Assembly (NCBI GenBank): GCA_943789105.1
Contig: CALSSW010000004.1
Coordinates: forward strand, 263,672 to 327,671
Direction: 5' to 3'
DNA length: 64,000 nt
Source: an uncultured Ulvibacter sp.
GTDB lineage: Bacteria > Bacteroidota > Bacteroidia > Flavobacteriales > Flavobacteriaceae
A program made the translations under genes and the position numbers. This document shows, in pieces, positions 35,301-45,735 of this stretch; position 1 is the stretch's first letter; each line of letters opens with the position of its first letter. The notes under the pieces were generated by a model. That model searched no databases. It worked only from the letters and a program-made list of their open reading frames with translations, and was not told the origin of the DNA.

Positions 35301-38078
35301 TTGAAAACCCAAGCACTAGACACAAAAGAAAACATCATCATAAAAGGTGCTAAGTTGCACAACCTTAAAAACATAGATGTTGTAATCCCTCGTAACAAAC
35401 TTGTTGTAATCACTGGTCTTTCTGGAAGTGGTAAATCCTCATTAGCCTTTGACACCCTATACGCTGAAGGACAAAGAAGGTATGTAGAAAGCCTATCAAG
35501 CTATGCAAGACAGTTTCTTGGAAGACTCAACAAACCTAAGGTAGACAGTATAAAAGGAATATCTCCTGCCATCGCTATTGAGCAGAAAGTGAATTCTACA
35601 AACCCAAGGTCTACTGTTGGTACCTCAACAGAGATTTATGACTATCTAAAATTATTATTTGCCCGTATTGGAAGGACCTACTCTCCCCTAAGTAATTTGG
35701 AAGTTAAAAAAGATACAGTTTCAGATGTTATAAAATACATCAAAACATTTCCTTTGGGAAGTAAACTCCTTTTACTAGCCCCTATTGTGCTGGAAAAAGG
35801 GCGCACCTTAGACAATAAAATCAAAGCATTAGCCCAACAAGGCTTTTCACGTGTAAAGCTAGACAGCAAGGTACTTCGCATTGATGAGCTGAAAGATAAT
35901 TTGACTCCCAAAAACATAGAACTAGTTATAGACCGTGTAATATTAAAAGAGGATGAAGATTTTTACAACCGTTTGGCAGATGCCATTCAAATGGCTTTCT
36001 ATGAAGGTAAAGGAACACTGTTTATAGAGCATCTTGACAGCAATAAAATTTTAGAATTTAACAATAAGTTTGAGCGAGATGGTATGACTTTCACAGAGCC
36101 TAATGTGCACCTTTTTAGTTTTAACAATCCATTTGGAGCTTGTTCTGGATGTGAGGGTTATGGAGATGTAGTAGGTGTAGATCAAGATCTGGTAATTCCA
36201 AACACTGGATTGTCTGTTTATGAGAATGCAATTTTTCCTTGGCGGGGAGATAGCATGGGTTGGTATAGAGATCAATTGGTAAATAGTGCCTACAAATTTG
36301 ATTTTCCAATACATAAACCCTGGTTTGAGCTCACTAAAGCGCAACAGCAATTAGTTTGGGATGGTAATGAGCATTTTGAAGGGCTGCACAGTTTTTTTAA
36401 ATACCTAGAGAGTAAGAGTTATAAAATTCAGAACAGAGTAATGCTATCTCGCTATAGAGGTAAAACCACTTGCGCCTCTTGTAATGGTACGCGTTTGAAA
36501 AAAGAAGTTGGGTATGTTAAAATAGCAAACACCTCTATCCAAGAACTTGTTGGGTTGCCACTAGAAGATTTGGCCGCTTTTTTTAAAAAATTACAACTAG
36601 AGGGCCATGATACCACTATTGCAAAACGTTTGCTTGTTGAGATTAACAACAGGCTCTCTTTTTTACTAGATGTTGGCCTCTCTTATCTTACACTCAACAG
36701 AAAAAGTAATTCACTCTCTGGAGGAGAATCGCAGCGTATTAATCTGGCCACTTCTCTTGGAAGTAGCCTTGTAGGTTCTATGTATATTCTAGATGAACCA
36801 AGTATTGGTTTGCATCCAAAAGATACAGAAAGACTCATAAAGGTATTAAAGTCTTTACGAGATTTAGGGAATACTGTTATTGTGGTAGAGCACGATGAAG
36901 ATATCATGAAACAAGCAGACCACATCATCGATATTGGCCCCGAGGCTGGCAGTTTTGGAGGTGAGGTTGTAGCCACAGGAACCTACAAACAACTCTTAAA
37001 GCTTGACTCACTAACGGCCGGTTATTTAAACAATACTTTAAAAATTGAGGTTCCAAAAAAACGTAGAACTTTCTCCAATGCTATAAAAATAAAGGGAGCC
37101 AGAGAACATAACCTTCAAAACATTGATGCTACATTTCCTATAGGGCTTTTCACAGCAGTTACAGGCGTCTCGGGAAGCGGGAAAAGTACACTCGTTAAAA
37201 AAATATTGTATCCCGCCCTTCAGAAAAAAATTGGTGCTCAAGCAAATAAACCAGGACAATTCTCTACCATAGAAGGAGATTTCTCAAGCATTAACACCGT
37301 AGAGTTTATTGATCAAAATCCAATTGGGCGCTCTAGTAGATCAAACCCTGTTACCTATATCAAGGCCTATGATGACATACGTAGCCTTTTTGCAAAACAA
37401 AAACTAAGTGATATTCGGGGTTACAAAACCAAACACTTTAGTTTTAATGTAGATGGAGGAAGATGTGAAACCTGTAAAGGTGAAGGAGAAATTACCATTG
37501 AAATGCAATTTATGGCAGATGTAAATCTGCAATGTGATGTTTGTAATGGCAAGCGATTTAAAAAAGAAGTACTCGAAGTGAAAGTAGGTGATAAGAACAT
37601 TGATGCTATTTTAACCCTTACGGTAGATGATGCTATTGATTTTTTTAAAACCCAAGAGCAAAAAAGAATCGTTCTTAAGTTGCAACCACTTCAAGATGTT
37701 GGTCTTGGATATGTAAAACTTGGACAAAGCTCTTCTACCCTATCTGGTGGAGAAGCCCAACGCATCAAACTGGCTTCTTTTCTAGTAAAAGGAATTACCA
37801 AAGAAAAAACCTTATTTATTTTTGATGAACCTACCACTGGCTTACACTTTCATGATATTAAAAAACTCTTAGCCTCTTTTTATGCCTTACTAGAAAAAGG
37901 ACACACTCTTATTGTTGTAGAACACAATATAGATTTAATAAAATGTGCAGATTATATTATTGACCTAGGTCTTGACGGAGGTATCAAAGGAGGCCAAGTA
38001 ATGGTTCAAGGAACCCCTGAGGTAGTGAGTGCTCATAAAAAATCATACACTGCCAAATACTTAAAAGAGAAAATATAA
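35301..38078 (+). CDS. uvrA: excinuclease ABC subunit A
   Basis: DNA damage-recognition ATPase of nucleotide excision repair. The 925 residues carry two ABC ATPase modules: Walker A 'GLSGSGKSS' near residue 40 with signature 'LSGGESQRI', and Walker A 'GVSGSGKST' near 628 with signature 'LSGGEAQRI'. The zinc-binding CxxC pairs are 'CSGCEGYG', 'CASCNGTR', 'CETCKGEG' and 'CDVCNGKRF'. Full family length. The start is TTG at 35301, since no ATG fits the conserved N-terminus. It has its own promoter. Identity is certain. Confidence 0.97.
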   Translation: MKTQALDTKENIIIKGAKLHNLKNIDVVIPRNKLVVITGLSGSGKSSLAFDTLYAEGQRRYVESLSSYARQFLGRLNKPKVDSIKGISPAIAIEQKVNSTNPRSTVGTSTEIYDYLKLLFARIGRTYSPLSNLEVKKDTVSDVIKYIKTFPLGSKLLLLAPIVLEKGRTLDNKIKALAQQGFSRVKLDSKVLRIDELKDNLTPKNIELVIDRVILKEDEDFYNRLADAIQMAFYEGKGTLFIEHLDSNKILEFNNKFERDGMTFTEPNVHLFSFNNPFGACSGCEGYGDVVGVDQDLVIPNTGLSVYENAIFPWRGDSMGWYRDQLVNSAYKFDFPIHKPWFELTKAQQQLVWDGNEHFEGLHSFFKYLESKSYKIQNRVMLSRYRGKTTCASCNGTRLKKEVGYVKIANTSIQELVGLPLEDLAAFFKKLQLEGHDTTIAKRLLVEINNRLSFLLDVGLSYLTLNRKSNSLSGGESQRINLATSLGSSLVGSMYILDEPSIGLHPKDTERLIKVLKSLRDLGNTVIVVEHDEDIMKQADHIIDIGPEAGSFGGEVVATGTYKQLLKLDSLTAGYLNNTLKIEVPKKRRTFSNAIKIKGAREHNLQNIDATFPIGLFTAVTGVSGSGKSTLVKKILYPALQKKIGAQANKPGQFSTIEGDFSSINTVEFIDQNPIGRSSRSNPVTYIKAYDDIRSLFAKQKLSDIRGYKTKHFSFNVDGGRCETCKGEGEITIEMQFMADVNLQCDVCNGKRFKKEVLEVKVGDKNIDAILTLTVDDAIDFFKTQEQKRIVLKLQPLQDVGLGYVKLGQSSSTLSGGEAQRIKLASFLVKGITKEKTLFIFDEPTTGLHFHDIKKLLASFYALLEKGHTLIVVEHNIDLIKCADYIIDLGLDGGIKGGQVMVQGTPEVVSAHKKSYTAKYLKEKI

Positions 38079-38233
38079 GCTAATCCAAAAAACTACATCA
38101 ATAAATCACATGAGTTTAAATACTTAAAAAAACAAGCCCTTATCGGTTTGTTTTTGTTTTGGCATGGTCTGTGTATTATAGAAATTGTACAACGCTCAAT
38201 AGAGTAATTAGCAAGTACATTAAAACAAAGACT

Positions 38234-39295
38234 ATGAAAAATTTCAGAACATTACTTCTACTGCTATTAACAATAGCCACAGCAAATGCTGCAAAAATAA
38301 ATACCCCAGAGTCTTCAAGCCAGACACCATATAATGGAAAAGCATATATTTTTATTGAAGGCGGGGTTGAATTCTCTGTCTTTGCCGATGGGCAATTTGA
38401 TTTTGTCTACCTAGCTACCCAACAAAGCACCATGCTCTCTTTTAACACCCCTAGTGTATTTCTAAGTTTTAATGCAGGGCGAGATTATGAAGCATATCTC
38501 CAGTATGACGATTATGGAGCAATAATACAAATAGAGGATGTACCTGTGTATTATGACGTGTATGGCAGAATAATTCAAGCTGGAGAGGTTGAAATTAGTT
38601 ACAAAAATAGAGTTATATCTCGCATTGGAGGCCTACAGATATTTTACAACAGATATGGAGATTATGACTATTATACAGGTTATATAAATTCTTACAATAG
38701 ATTTTACACCTACCGCCCATGGCATGTGTACTACCTAAGACCAATGTACAACAACTGTATTGTATGGGATATCCCCTACAGAAGGTTTTATATGCCAATA
38801 CGCTACAGCTATTATAATCATTTAAGGTATTATAATAATAGAGCTACCAACACCTATACAAATGCTAGAAGAGAGTTTATTTCTCCGGGAAGTAGAATTC
38901 ATTATAGAAACGGTAGCACCGCTTTAAACAGACGTTATAAAAGGGGTAGAAAAAACACCATGATTACTGGTCATGGTAGAACACCTGTTAGTACTAGGGC
39001 AACTAGAACTAGAACTAGAACTAGAACAAATACCTCTAGAACTGCTGCCCTAACTAGAAATAGAACGGCACCCAAAAACTCTAATACTAGAAGCATTAAT
39101 AGCCAATCTAGAAATAGAACGGCTATTGTAAGTCAGACAAGTAGTTCTAGAGTAACTCATACTACCCCTAGGAAAAGGCCTTTGGTGCGTTCTAATTCAG
39201 CACGTACATCAACCAGAAGAAATACCAATGTAAATAGTACCTCACGTAACACAAAAGTGGTTAGAACTCCCACTAAAAGAGGTGGATTAAATTAA
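38234..39295 (+). CDS. secreted Tyr-rich / Arg-Thr-Ser-rich protein
   Basis: 353-residue exported protein. The signal peptide ends near 'TIATANA'. Residues about 30-130 form a beta-rich domain ('FIEGGVEFSVFADGQFDFVY', 'GRDYEAYLQYDDYGAIIQ'). Then comes a strongly tyrosine-rich stretch near 135-215 ('YYDVYGRIIQAGE', 'YNRYGDYDYYTGYINSYNRF', 'YYNHLRYYNNRA'). The last 130 residues are low-complexity and very basic, with repeats of 'RTRTRTRT' and 'SRNRTA'. The upstream start at 38159 precedes the signal peptide and is rejected. Function unknown; the tail could bind acidic polysaccharide or DNA, which is inference. Confidence 0.72.
   Translation: MKNFRTLLLLLLTIATANAAKINTPESSSQTPYNGKAYIFIEGGVEFSVFADGQFDFVYLATQQSTMLSFNTPSVFLSFNAGRDYEAYLQYDDYGAIIQIEDVPVYYDVYGRIIQAGEVEISYKNRVISRIGGLQIFYNRYGDYDYYTGYINSYNRFYTYRPWHVYYLRPMYNNCIVWDIPYRRFYMPIRYSYYNHLRYYNNRATNTYTNARREFISPGSRIHYRNGSTALNRRYKRGRKNTMITGHGRTPVSTRATRTRTRTRTNTSRTAALTRNRTAPKNSNTRSINSQSRNRTAIVSQTSSSRVTHTTPRKRPLVRSNSARTSTRRNTNVNSTSRNTKVVRTPTKRGGLN
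39001..39027 (+). repeat. AACTAG hexanucleotide repeat
   Basis: Four perfect copies of AACTAG plus a partial fifth inside the basic tail, encoding alternating Thr-Arg. Copy-number change would keep the frame and change the tail length by two residues per unit. Confidence 0.85.
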
Positions 39296-39317
39296 GTTTG
39301 ATTAGTTTGTTTGTTTG

Positions 39318-39359
39318 AATACCCTTTGATTTATGTATATATTTCAGAGGGTATTTTTT
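39318..39359. terminator. bidirectional terminator
   Basis: AATACCCTTTGA (39318-39329) against TCAGAGGGTATT (39344-39355), with one G-T pair, a 14-base loop and a T run. It lies between the secreted Tyr/Arg-rich gene and the minus-strand glycosyltransferase gene, whose stop it touches. Confidence 0.7.
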
Positions 39360-40650
39360 ATGAAGCTGTAATTAAAGATTTAATAAGTTCTGCTAGTTTT
39401 TTTGTAAGTGTTTTTCTAGTAAACAACTCTATGTTTTTAGAGTTAATAAAAAGTGCCTCTTTCTTGTAAGCGTTGTAGTATAAAAGTATTTGTTTTTTTA
39501 AAACATCTTTTTGATCTGCAGATACATAAACTCCACTTGCAGTTGTGTTAATAATACCTTCTATATCACTCCCCTTAGGGCCAATAGCAATAATTGGCCG
39601 AGCTGCCTGCAAGTATTCAAACAATTTGCCCGGAATAATGGCCTTTGTATCTTCACTATCTTGTTCGAGTAAAAGCAATACTTGCGCCTTGTGCTGTAAA
39701 ATTAAAGCTTCTTTATGGGAAACATACCCTTTAATGGTTGTATTGCTTGTTAAACCAGCTAAGGCTATACTAAAGCGTACCTCATCACTAACCACTCCGG
39801 TTAAACAAATTTCTAGATCTTGGGCAAAAATAGGATCTTCTTTTATTATTTGAGAAAGTACCTCCCAAAGGTAAGTTGGGTTTCTTTGTGTTAAAAGAGA
39901 ACCAATATGGGCTATAGAAAACGTAGTGTCTAGAACAGGGGTATCTGCCTCTATAGGTTCAAAACCATTGGTGATAACCGTTATGGGTTTTGTAGTGAGT
40001 AAAGAAAATTCTTTTGCTGTAGATGGGCTGGTTACCAAAATATGATTTGCCGAGTTTAATACCAAAGACTCTAAGGCTTTATGCTTAGCCTTAGAGGCTT
40101 TTGTGAGCCTTAATGATTTATGGTAATGAATGGTAGTCCAGGGGTCTCTAAAATCTGTAATCCAAGGCAGATCAAGCTCGTTTTGTAATTCTAACCCAAT
40201 TAAGTGCATACTATGTGGAGGACCAGAAGTAATAATACAATCTACAGGATTAGCTTTTAGATATTGTTTTAAAAAAACTACAGATGGGTTTACCCACCCT
40301 ACTCTAGCATCTGGTATAAAATAATTGCCACGAACAAACAATAGCAATTTTTCTAGAGCAGAAGGTTTCTTGTTTGAAATGATACCACTGCTAATTTGTT
40401 GTGTCTTTTTTTTGGAGAAAATAGCAGCAAATTTATACGGCTCCTTTATAGGGCGCTTTAGCACAGTTATCTCTTTTGGTATTTGCACAACCAAATCTTG
40501 ATCTACAATAGGATAGTTTGGATTTTGCGGGACATAGACAACAGGGTCTATGTCAAAACTTTTTAAATGGCTAACAAATTTTAACCAGCGCTGCACCCCA
40601 GGGCCGCCCGAAGGTGGCCAATAATAGCATATAATCAGCGCTTTTTTCAT
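39358..40650 (-). CDS. glycosyltransferase family 4-like protein
   Basis: 430-residue GT-B type glycosyltransferase. The N-terminal domain opens 'ALIICYYWPPSGGPGVQRWL', the glycine-rich acceptor-side loop of this branch. 'SGPPHSMHLIG' and 'DFRDPWTTIHY' follow. The C-terminal donor domain has 'FSIAHIGSLLTQRNPTYLW', 'KLFEYLQAARPIIAIG' and the Glu of the family's E-x7-E-like region. It is presumably cytoplasmic and works on cell-surface polysaccharide or glycolipid; the sugar is unknown. It starts five bases after the stop of the YfhO-like gene, so the two form an operon. Confidence 0.87.
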   Translation of the reverse strand: MKKALIICYYWPPSGGPGVQRWLKFVSHLKSFDIDPVVYVPQNPNYPIVDQDLVVQIPKEITVLKRPIKEPYKFAAIFSKKKTQQISSGIISNKKPSALEKLLLFVRGNYFIPDARVGWVNPSVVFLKQYLKANPVDCIITSGPPHSMHLIGLELQNELDLPWITDFRDPWTTIHYHKSLRLTKASKAKHKALESLVLNSANHILVTSPSTAKEFSLLTTKPITVITNGFEPIEADTPVLDTTFSIAHIGSLLTQRNPTYLWEVLSQIIKEDPIFAQDLEICLTGVVSDEVRFSIALAGLTSNTTIKGYVSHKEALILQHKAQVLLLLEQDSEDTKAIIPGKLFEYLQAARPIIAIGPKGSDIEGIINTTASGVYVSADQKDVLKKQILLYYNAYKKEALFINSKNIELFTRKTLTKKLAELIKSLITAS

Positions 40651-40654
40651 TGGT

Positions 40655-43093
40655 TTATAAAGTTGTTAGTTGTCGCTTTTTATAGGTGTAAACTAGGGTT
40701 GTTATAATAAATAACAAGAATATCACACTACTGTATAAAGAAATAGTGCTTCCGGTTTTGACAACTGAAGGTTCAAATTTAAATTCAATTTTTGAATATC
40801 CTGCCGGAATTTTTAATGCCCTTAGTAAATAATTTACACGTATGTGAGTTGCTGGCTTACCATCTATATACGCATTCCACCCTTTTGGATAATATATTTC
40901 GCTAAAAACTGCTAGTTGTTCAGATGCAGAAGCTGTTTCATACACCAAATGATTTGGCTTGTGTTCTACTAAGTTTATGGTCGCTGTGGAGTCTCGCTGG
41001 ATATCTGCAATAGGCAAGTAAGGTAAAAACTCTTTATGGACAATGGCTGTTTTCTTAGTATTAATACTATCTAATTGGGTGATTTCTGCATCTGCGGTTT
41101 CTACCATTAGTACGTTTTCAACAAACCAAGCATTGCCATTTGTATAGGGGTTACGCTGGCCTATAACGGCTCCGTTTTTACTTCTTGTTAAAATAAAACG
41201 AACATTTAGCATGTTTAACATACTTATATCACCCTGGCTAATATAGAAATCTGCAATATCTTGCATTCTTCTTGGTTTGGCTGCATGATACCCACCTATA
41301 GAGCTATTGGTATAACTTACCTCTGCGCTATTAAAAGCGTTATTAGCGGCATCATACACCCTATATCTGCCTGTTTCTTTCTCTAATTGTAGGGTTGCTG
41401 CCGTTTTTTGAAAAGGCTGCTCCATGACACGTCTATTAACAAAGTCTTCACTGTTAACATATCGCCTGTCTACCCCTACCAAATCAAAAACCACAAGGGC
41501 GGTTAATACTGTAACTGTAAGAGTTTGTTTGAATTTTTTGGTGCTATATAGCCATAGTGTGAATGCAGCCAATACAACAAAAACTAAACTACGCAGAGAG
41601 TCATTTACAAGCATAGTGGTTCTATCCTCTCTAATGGCATCCATAAAGGGAGCTCCCATTGCTTCTATGATATCTCCATCATAGGGACTCACAAAACTAA
41701 ATAGTGCATTTTTAAATAAAATGAATACAATTAGTAATCCTCCAATAATAGAGGTCGTGTATAGTAAACTGGTTTTCTTTTTTTGCAAAGAAGTAGTGCT
41801 TTTAAAAAAGTGATGCAAGCCCAATACAGCTATAATTGGCAAGACCAATTCTATGAGTACCTGTATAGAAGATACTGCCCTAAATTTATTATAAAGTGGT
41901 ACGTAATCAATAAAAAAGTCTGTGAGGATGCTAAAGTTTTTACCCCAAGACAATAATAAACTCAAAACAAAACCAGAAAGTAGCCACCATTTTATGCGAC
42001 CTTGGATTAGAAACAGCCCAAGAATGGCCAGAAATACAATAACAGCTCCAACATAAGCTGGCGCTGCAACAATTGGTTGATCTCCCCAATACAGTGGTAT
42101 TTGGTATAAGGTGTCTTTAGCTTGCTGTGGTGATGCTCCCATTTTTAAAAGAGCATCCTGGGTAGCAGAGTTTTCTGGAAATGGCTCGCTAGAACCACCG
42201 CCCATAAAACGAGGAACAAGCAGGTTAAATGTCTCTAATTTTCCGTAACTGTAGGTCGTGATATAATCATAATCAAGGCCGTTTGTATTTAGTTTTGGTG
42301 ATGTATCTGGATTGATGGTTAAATCACTAGGGCCTCTGGTTGAAGTATCTGCATACTCTTTGGTGGCCAACAAATTGGTCGCATTTAACCCCAAAGACAA
42401 CATAACACCAAGTACCATAATACCCACAGATGTAAAGTAATGAGTTAGGGTCTTGGATTTAATGGCTTCTATTAAATAGGAAACTCCCATGCATAGCACA
42501 AGAAGCAGCAAATAGTAGGTCATTTGTATATGGTTGGCTGTAAGCTCTAAAGCCATAGCAACTGTTGTGAGTAAAAACCCCCATAAATACCTTTTTCTAA
42601 AGGTGAGTATGATACCACTTAATACCAGTGGCATATAAGCAATAGCATGCGCTTTGGCATTATGCCCTACCCCTAGAATGATAATTAAATAGGTAGAGAA
42701 ACCAAAAGCAAGCGCTCCTAAAATGGCAATTTTATAATCTAATTTTAATACCAGAAACAAAATGTAAATTCCTATAAAGTATAAAAACAGATAATCTGCA
42801 GGTCTTGGTAAAAATCGCAGGGTTTCATCTATTGTTTTAATGTAATTGTGGGGGTACCGAGCTCCTAACTGATAGGTAGGCATACCACCAAAGGCGCTGT
42901 CTGTCCAGTAGGTTTCTGAATCATTGGCTTTTCTAAAATCTCTAAGTTCTTTAGCCATTGCATTGTGCTGGACAATATCGCTTTGATATATCGTTTTACC
43001 ACTCAATACAGGACTAAAGTAGGATAATGAGGCAATCATTAGTAAAACAATAACCACCAAATGCGGCACAGCTTTTTTAAAAGAAATTTGCAT
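40655..43093 (-). CDS. YfhO-family multi-pass membrane protein
   Basis: 812 residues with about thirteen hydrophobic segments and two large extracytoplasmic regions: the first after helix one ('IYQSDIVQHNAMAKELRDF', 'DSAFGGMPTYQLGARYPHNY'), the second near the C-terminus ('YYPKGWNAYIDGKPATHIRV' and 'LLRALKIPAGYSKIEFKFEP'). These are features of YfhO, a GT-C-fold-like family linked to glycosylation of cell-wall or surface polymers using lipid-linked sugars. The five-base gap to the downstream glycosyltransferase gene supports a common surface-glycan role. The substrate cannot be inferred. Confidence 0.86.
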   Translation of the reverse strand: MQISFKKAVPHLVVIVLLMIASLSYFSPVLSGKTIYQSDIVQHNAMAKELRDFRKANDSETYWTDSAFGGMPTYQLGARYPHNYIKTIDETLRFLPRPADYLFLYFIGIYILFLVLKLDYKIAILGALAFGFSTYLIIILGVGHNAKAHAIAYMPLVLSGIILTFRKRYLWGFLLTTVAMALELTANHIQMTYYLLLLVLCMGVSYLIEAIKSKTLTHYFTSVGIMVLGVMLSLGLNATNLLATKEYADTSTRGPSDLTINPDTSPKLNTNGLDYDYITTYSYGKLETFNLLVPRFMGGGSSEPFPENSATQDALLKMGASPQQAKDTLYQIPLYWGDQPIVAAPAYVGAVIVFLAILGLFLIQGRIKWWLLSGFVLSLLLSWGKNFSILTDFFIDYVPLYNKFRAVSSIQVLIELVLPIIAVLGLHHFFKSTTSLQKKKTSLLYTTSIIGGLLIVFILFKNALFSFVSPYDGDIIEAMGAPFMDAIREDRTTMLVNDSLRSLVFVVLAAFTLWLYSTKKFKQTLTVTVLTALVVFDLVGVDRRYVNSEDFVNRRVMEQPFQKTAATLQLEKETGRYRVYDAANNAFNSAEVSYTNSSIGGYHAAKPRRMQDIADFYISQGDISMLNMLNVRFILTRSKNGAVIGQRNPYTNGNAWFVENVLMVETADAEITQLDSINTKKTAIVHKEFLPYLPIADIQRDSTATINLVEHKPNHLVYETASASEQLAVFSEIYYPKGWNAYIDGKPATHIRVNYLLRALKIPAGYSKIEFKFEPSVVKTGSTISLYSSVIFLLFIITTLVYTYKKRQLTTL

Positions 43094-43175
43094 AAATGAA
43101 AGTTGATAATTAAAAACCGAAAATTAGCGAAAAATATGAAGAACTAGGCCGTCAATTGTTAAAAAACAAACACCC

Positions 43176-43436
43176 CTATTCTATTTCTTCATAATCTACA
43201 TACTGCCCAACAGTTTTTGATGTTTTTTTGGTGTTAGGTACTTTGTCGATGGTAATTTCACCCTCTTCTTTTTGAGAGGTATTTGAAGCAGTGTTATTTG
43301 AAAAATCAGCGCCAAAACGGGCTGCCAATTTTTTAGAAAAGTATTTCATGATATAAGGCGCTGCGAGTTTTAAAATAATTTTTAACCCGTAGTACACTAA
43401 GAGGATAATTGATATCGTTTTAAACAATGTAATCAT
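43176..43436 (-). CDS. DUF4834 family small membrane protein
   Basis: 86-residue protein: an N-terminal membrane segment ('LFKTISIILLVYYGLKIILK'), an amphipathic basic stretch, a variable linker and the conserved C-terminus 'TIDKVPNTKKTSKTVGQYVD' followed by 'YEEIE'. This is the DUF4834 pattern of Flavobacteriia; function unknown. ATG 43436 is chosen because the 17 residues from 43487 are not part of the family. It sits upstream of the YfhO-like gene on the same strand, 82 bases from its start, so cotranscription is possible. Confidence 0.75.
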   Translation of the reverse strand: MITLFKTISIILLVYYGLKIILKLAAPYIMKYFSKKLAARFGADFSNNTASNTSQKEEGEITIDKVPNTKKTSKTVGQYVDYEEIE

Positions 43437-43539
43437 ATCATTAAAATAAGATTCAAAAATACAAATAGTGCTACAAAAACCCAGCACAAGGGTATTAAAT
43501 AAATGATAAATCTTATATCTTTGGTATTAAACAAAGCCT

Positions 43540-44511
43540 ATGAAATCTGTTTCTTTTATTCTAACCATCCTTACCTTAACATCCTATTTTACAGTATCTG
43601 GACAGTATACAGAAACAATCAACAACAACAGACCAGGAGGCTCACAAGGAGCTTTTTCTGTGGGTACAAACGTATTGCAGTTTGAAACTGGATTTGGTAT
43701 AGGCCAAGAAAACCACTCTTTATTACAAACCCAAGCCAATGCCTTTGCTGCAGACTACAGTGCGCGTTTTGGATTTTGGAAAGAAGAACTAGAGGTAATT
43801 TTAACCGGCGAGTTTCAATCAAACAACATAACAGATACGCGCGGAGCCTCCACTAATGAATATGCGCAGCGTAATTTTAGAAGCAATACCCTTGGGGTTA
43901 AATACCTGGTGTATGACCCTTATATAAAGCGAGATTTAAAAGGGCCTAATTTAATGAGTTGGAAGGCTAATAACAGATTTAGTTGGGAGGAGTTAATACC
44001 TGCAATATCTGTATATGGTGGCGCAAATTTTGATAGCTCAAATAATCCATTTACTCCAGAAGATCCATTTTCCATAAGCCCAAAGGTTTCCATTCAAACA
44101 CAAAATAATTTTAGAAGTGGCTTTGTACTGGTCACAAACATTATTGCAGACAGATTTACTACGCAAACTCCAACCTATGGATATATAGTGACCTTAACCT
44201 ACTGCCTCTCTGACTGGTTTTCGTTGTTTGCAGAAAAACAAGGTTTTGATAGTGATTTTTATGCAGATAACATCGTGCGTTTTGGCGCAGCAGCTCTAAT
44301 CACCGCTGACTGGCAAGTAGACGCCTCTTTTTTATATAGCCTAAAAGACACACCTTCCAGAACCTACGGGCGCATTGGAGTTTCGTATCGTTTTGATTTT
44401 CATGACCAGGATGAATTTATTGAAGAAAAAGGAAAAGCAGGGCAGAGAAAAGAAAAAGGTAGAAAGAGAAAAAGCCAAGAAAGAGAAAAAGAAAAAAAAG
44501 AATTACTTTAA
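43540..44511 (+). CDS. transporter-like outer-membrane protein with probable C-terminal frameshift
   Basis: The 323-residue frame begins with a signal peptide ('LTLTSYFTVSGQ') followed by a beta-barrel of alternating strands ('FETGFGIGQENHSLL', 'ARFGFWKEELEVILTGEFQS', 'GRIGVSYRFDF'), like the proteins often named transporter with the MetA-pathway phenol-degradation domain. After 'DEFIEEK' the frame becomes a Lys/Glu/Arg tail and stops at 44511. In the +1 frame the same DNA reads on cleanly through 'VEREKAKKEKKKKNYF' and 'NVDDGDSGL' to a stop at 44537-44539. Loss of one A in the GAAGAAAAAGG run near 44423-44432 would restore that ending. The barrel itself is intact. Confidence 0.75.
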   Translation: MKSVSFILTILTLTSYFTVSGQYTETINNNRPGGSQGAFSVGTNVLQFETGFGIGQENHSLLQTQANAFAADYSARFGFWKEELEVILTGEFQSNNITDTRGASTNEYAQRNFRSNTLGVKYLVYDPYIKRDLKGPNLMSWKANNRFSWEELIPAISVYGGANFDSSNNPFTPEDPFSISPKVSIQTQNNFRSGFVLVTNIIADRFTTQTPTYGYIVTLTYCLSDWFSLFAEKQGFDSDFYADNIVRFGAAALITADWQVDASFLYSLKDTPSRTYGRIGVSYRFDFHDQDEFIEEKGKAGQRKEKGRKRKSQEREKEKKELL

Positions 44512-44572
44512 TGTTGATGATGGTGATAGCGGCCTTTAAAGACCGCAAAATAAGATGAATGACTATTGAAAT

Positions 44573-45691
44573 ATGATTACAATACAAGAAGTTACTACCA
44601 ACAAACAACTGAGGCAGTTTGTAAAGTTTCCTTTTAAACTTTATAAAGAGTGCCCATACTGGGTACCGCCCTTGACTAATGAAGAGTTAGAAACTTTAGA
44701 TAAAACAAAAAACCCTGTATTTAAAAATGCAGAGGCAAGTTACTTTCTTGCCTACAAACAAGGAAGTATTGTTGGACGTATTGCAGTTATTTTAAATCAT
44801 ATAGAAATTAATACAATTGGTAAAAAGAAAGTTCGTTTTGGATGGTTAGACATGATAGATGATATTAACGTTACCAGGGCCTTACTAAATAAAGCCTATG
44901 AAATTGGGGCCAAAAACAACTTAGCATATCTCGAGGGGCCTGTTGGGTTTAGCAACATGGAAAAAGCAGGTGTTCTAACCAGTGGTTTTGATGAATTAAA
45001 CACCATGATTACCTGGTACCAATATCCCTATTACGCTGCTCATTTTGAGCAATTAGGCTATGATAAACAAGCCACTTGGGTAGAATTTAAATTAACCATT
45101 CCTCCGGTGCTTATAGAGAGAGTAGAGCGGTTTTCTAGCATTATTAAAAAACGGTACGGCCTTTCTGTAATAGATTTTAAAAGCAAGAAAGATATTATCC
45201 CGTATGTAGATCAAATGTTTGGGCTGCTTAACAAAACTTACAACAACCTTCAAACATTTGTACCCATACAGCAATATCAAATTGATTACTACAAGGAAAA
45301 GTATTTCAATTTCATACAACCAGATTATATTGCCTGTGTTCAAGACAAAAAAGGAAAACTTATCGCATTTTCGATTGTTATGCCCTCTTACAGCAAAGCA
45401 CTCCAGAAAGCTAATGGCGCGCTTCTACCATTTGGTTGGTATCACTTATTGCAGGCGCAAAGAAAAAACAATCGCGCTTCTTTATATCTAATTGGTATTG
45501 ATCCAGAATACCAAGGTAAGGGAGTAACTTCTATTATTTTTGAAGAGGTGCAACTTCTTTTTAATGCAAAAGGTATCGATAAGGTAGAAACCAATCCTGA
45601 GTTAATAGAAAATACCGCAATACAACAAATGTGGAAAGACTATAAACCAATACAACACAAAGAGCGAAGCACTTTTAAAAAGATGCTATAA
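44573..45691 (+). CDS. GNAT-superfamily-like acyltransferase
   Basis: 372-residue soluble protein. 'FPFKLYKECPYWVPPLTNEE' near the N-terminus and 'GRIAVILNHIEI' begin a GNAT-like fold. The C-terminal half has the acetyl-CoA-binding pattern in 'LYLIGIDPEYQGKGVTSIIF', with the Q-x-x-G-x-G/A type loop as Q-G-K-G, and 'NPELIENTAIQQMWKDY'. Members are common in Bacteroidota and their acceptors are unknown. It is monocistronic and followed by a terminator. Nothing unusual apart from the absence of an assigned substrate. Confidence 0.78.
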   Translation: MITIQEVTTNKQLRQFVKFPFKLYKECPYWVPPLTNEELETLDKTKNPVFKNAEASYFLAYKQGSIVGRIAVILNHIEINTIGKKKVRFGWLDMIDDINVTRALLNKAYEIGAKNNLAYLEGPVGFSNMEKAGVLTSGFDELNTMITWYQYPYYAAHFEQLGYDKQATWVEFKLTIPPVLIERVERFSSIIKKRYGLSVIDFKSKKDIIPYVDQMFGLLNKTYNNLQTFVPIQQYQIDYYKEKYFNFIQPDYIACVQDKKGKLIAFSIVMPSYSKALQKANGALLPFGWYHLLQAQRKNNRASLYLIGIDPEYQGKGVTSIIFEEVQLLFNAKGIDKVETNPELIENTAIQQMWKDYKPIQHKERSTFKKML

Positions 45692-45694
45692 CAT

Positions 45695-45726
45695 AAAAAA
45701 AACCACCGTTTACAGGTGGTTTTTTT
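45695..45726. terminator. bidirectional terminator
   Basis: ACCACC (45702-45707) and GGTGGT (45715-45720) with a 7-base loop, extended by A runs on the left and T runs on the right. It ends the GNAT gene and the minus-strand synthase gene (stop at 45736). Confidence 0.85.
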
Positions 45727-45735
45727 ATGTATAAA

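Noticed and set aside
38159..38233. 25-residue extension of the Tyr/Arg-rich protein
   Set aside because: It would place residues before an otherwise perfect signal peptide.
39001..39130. Repeat-rich DNA as a CRISPR or mobile-element trace
   Set aside because: Units are six bases without spacers and stay in frame within a low-complexity coding region.
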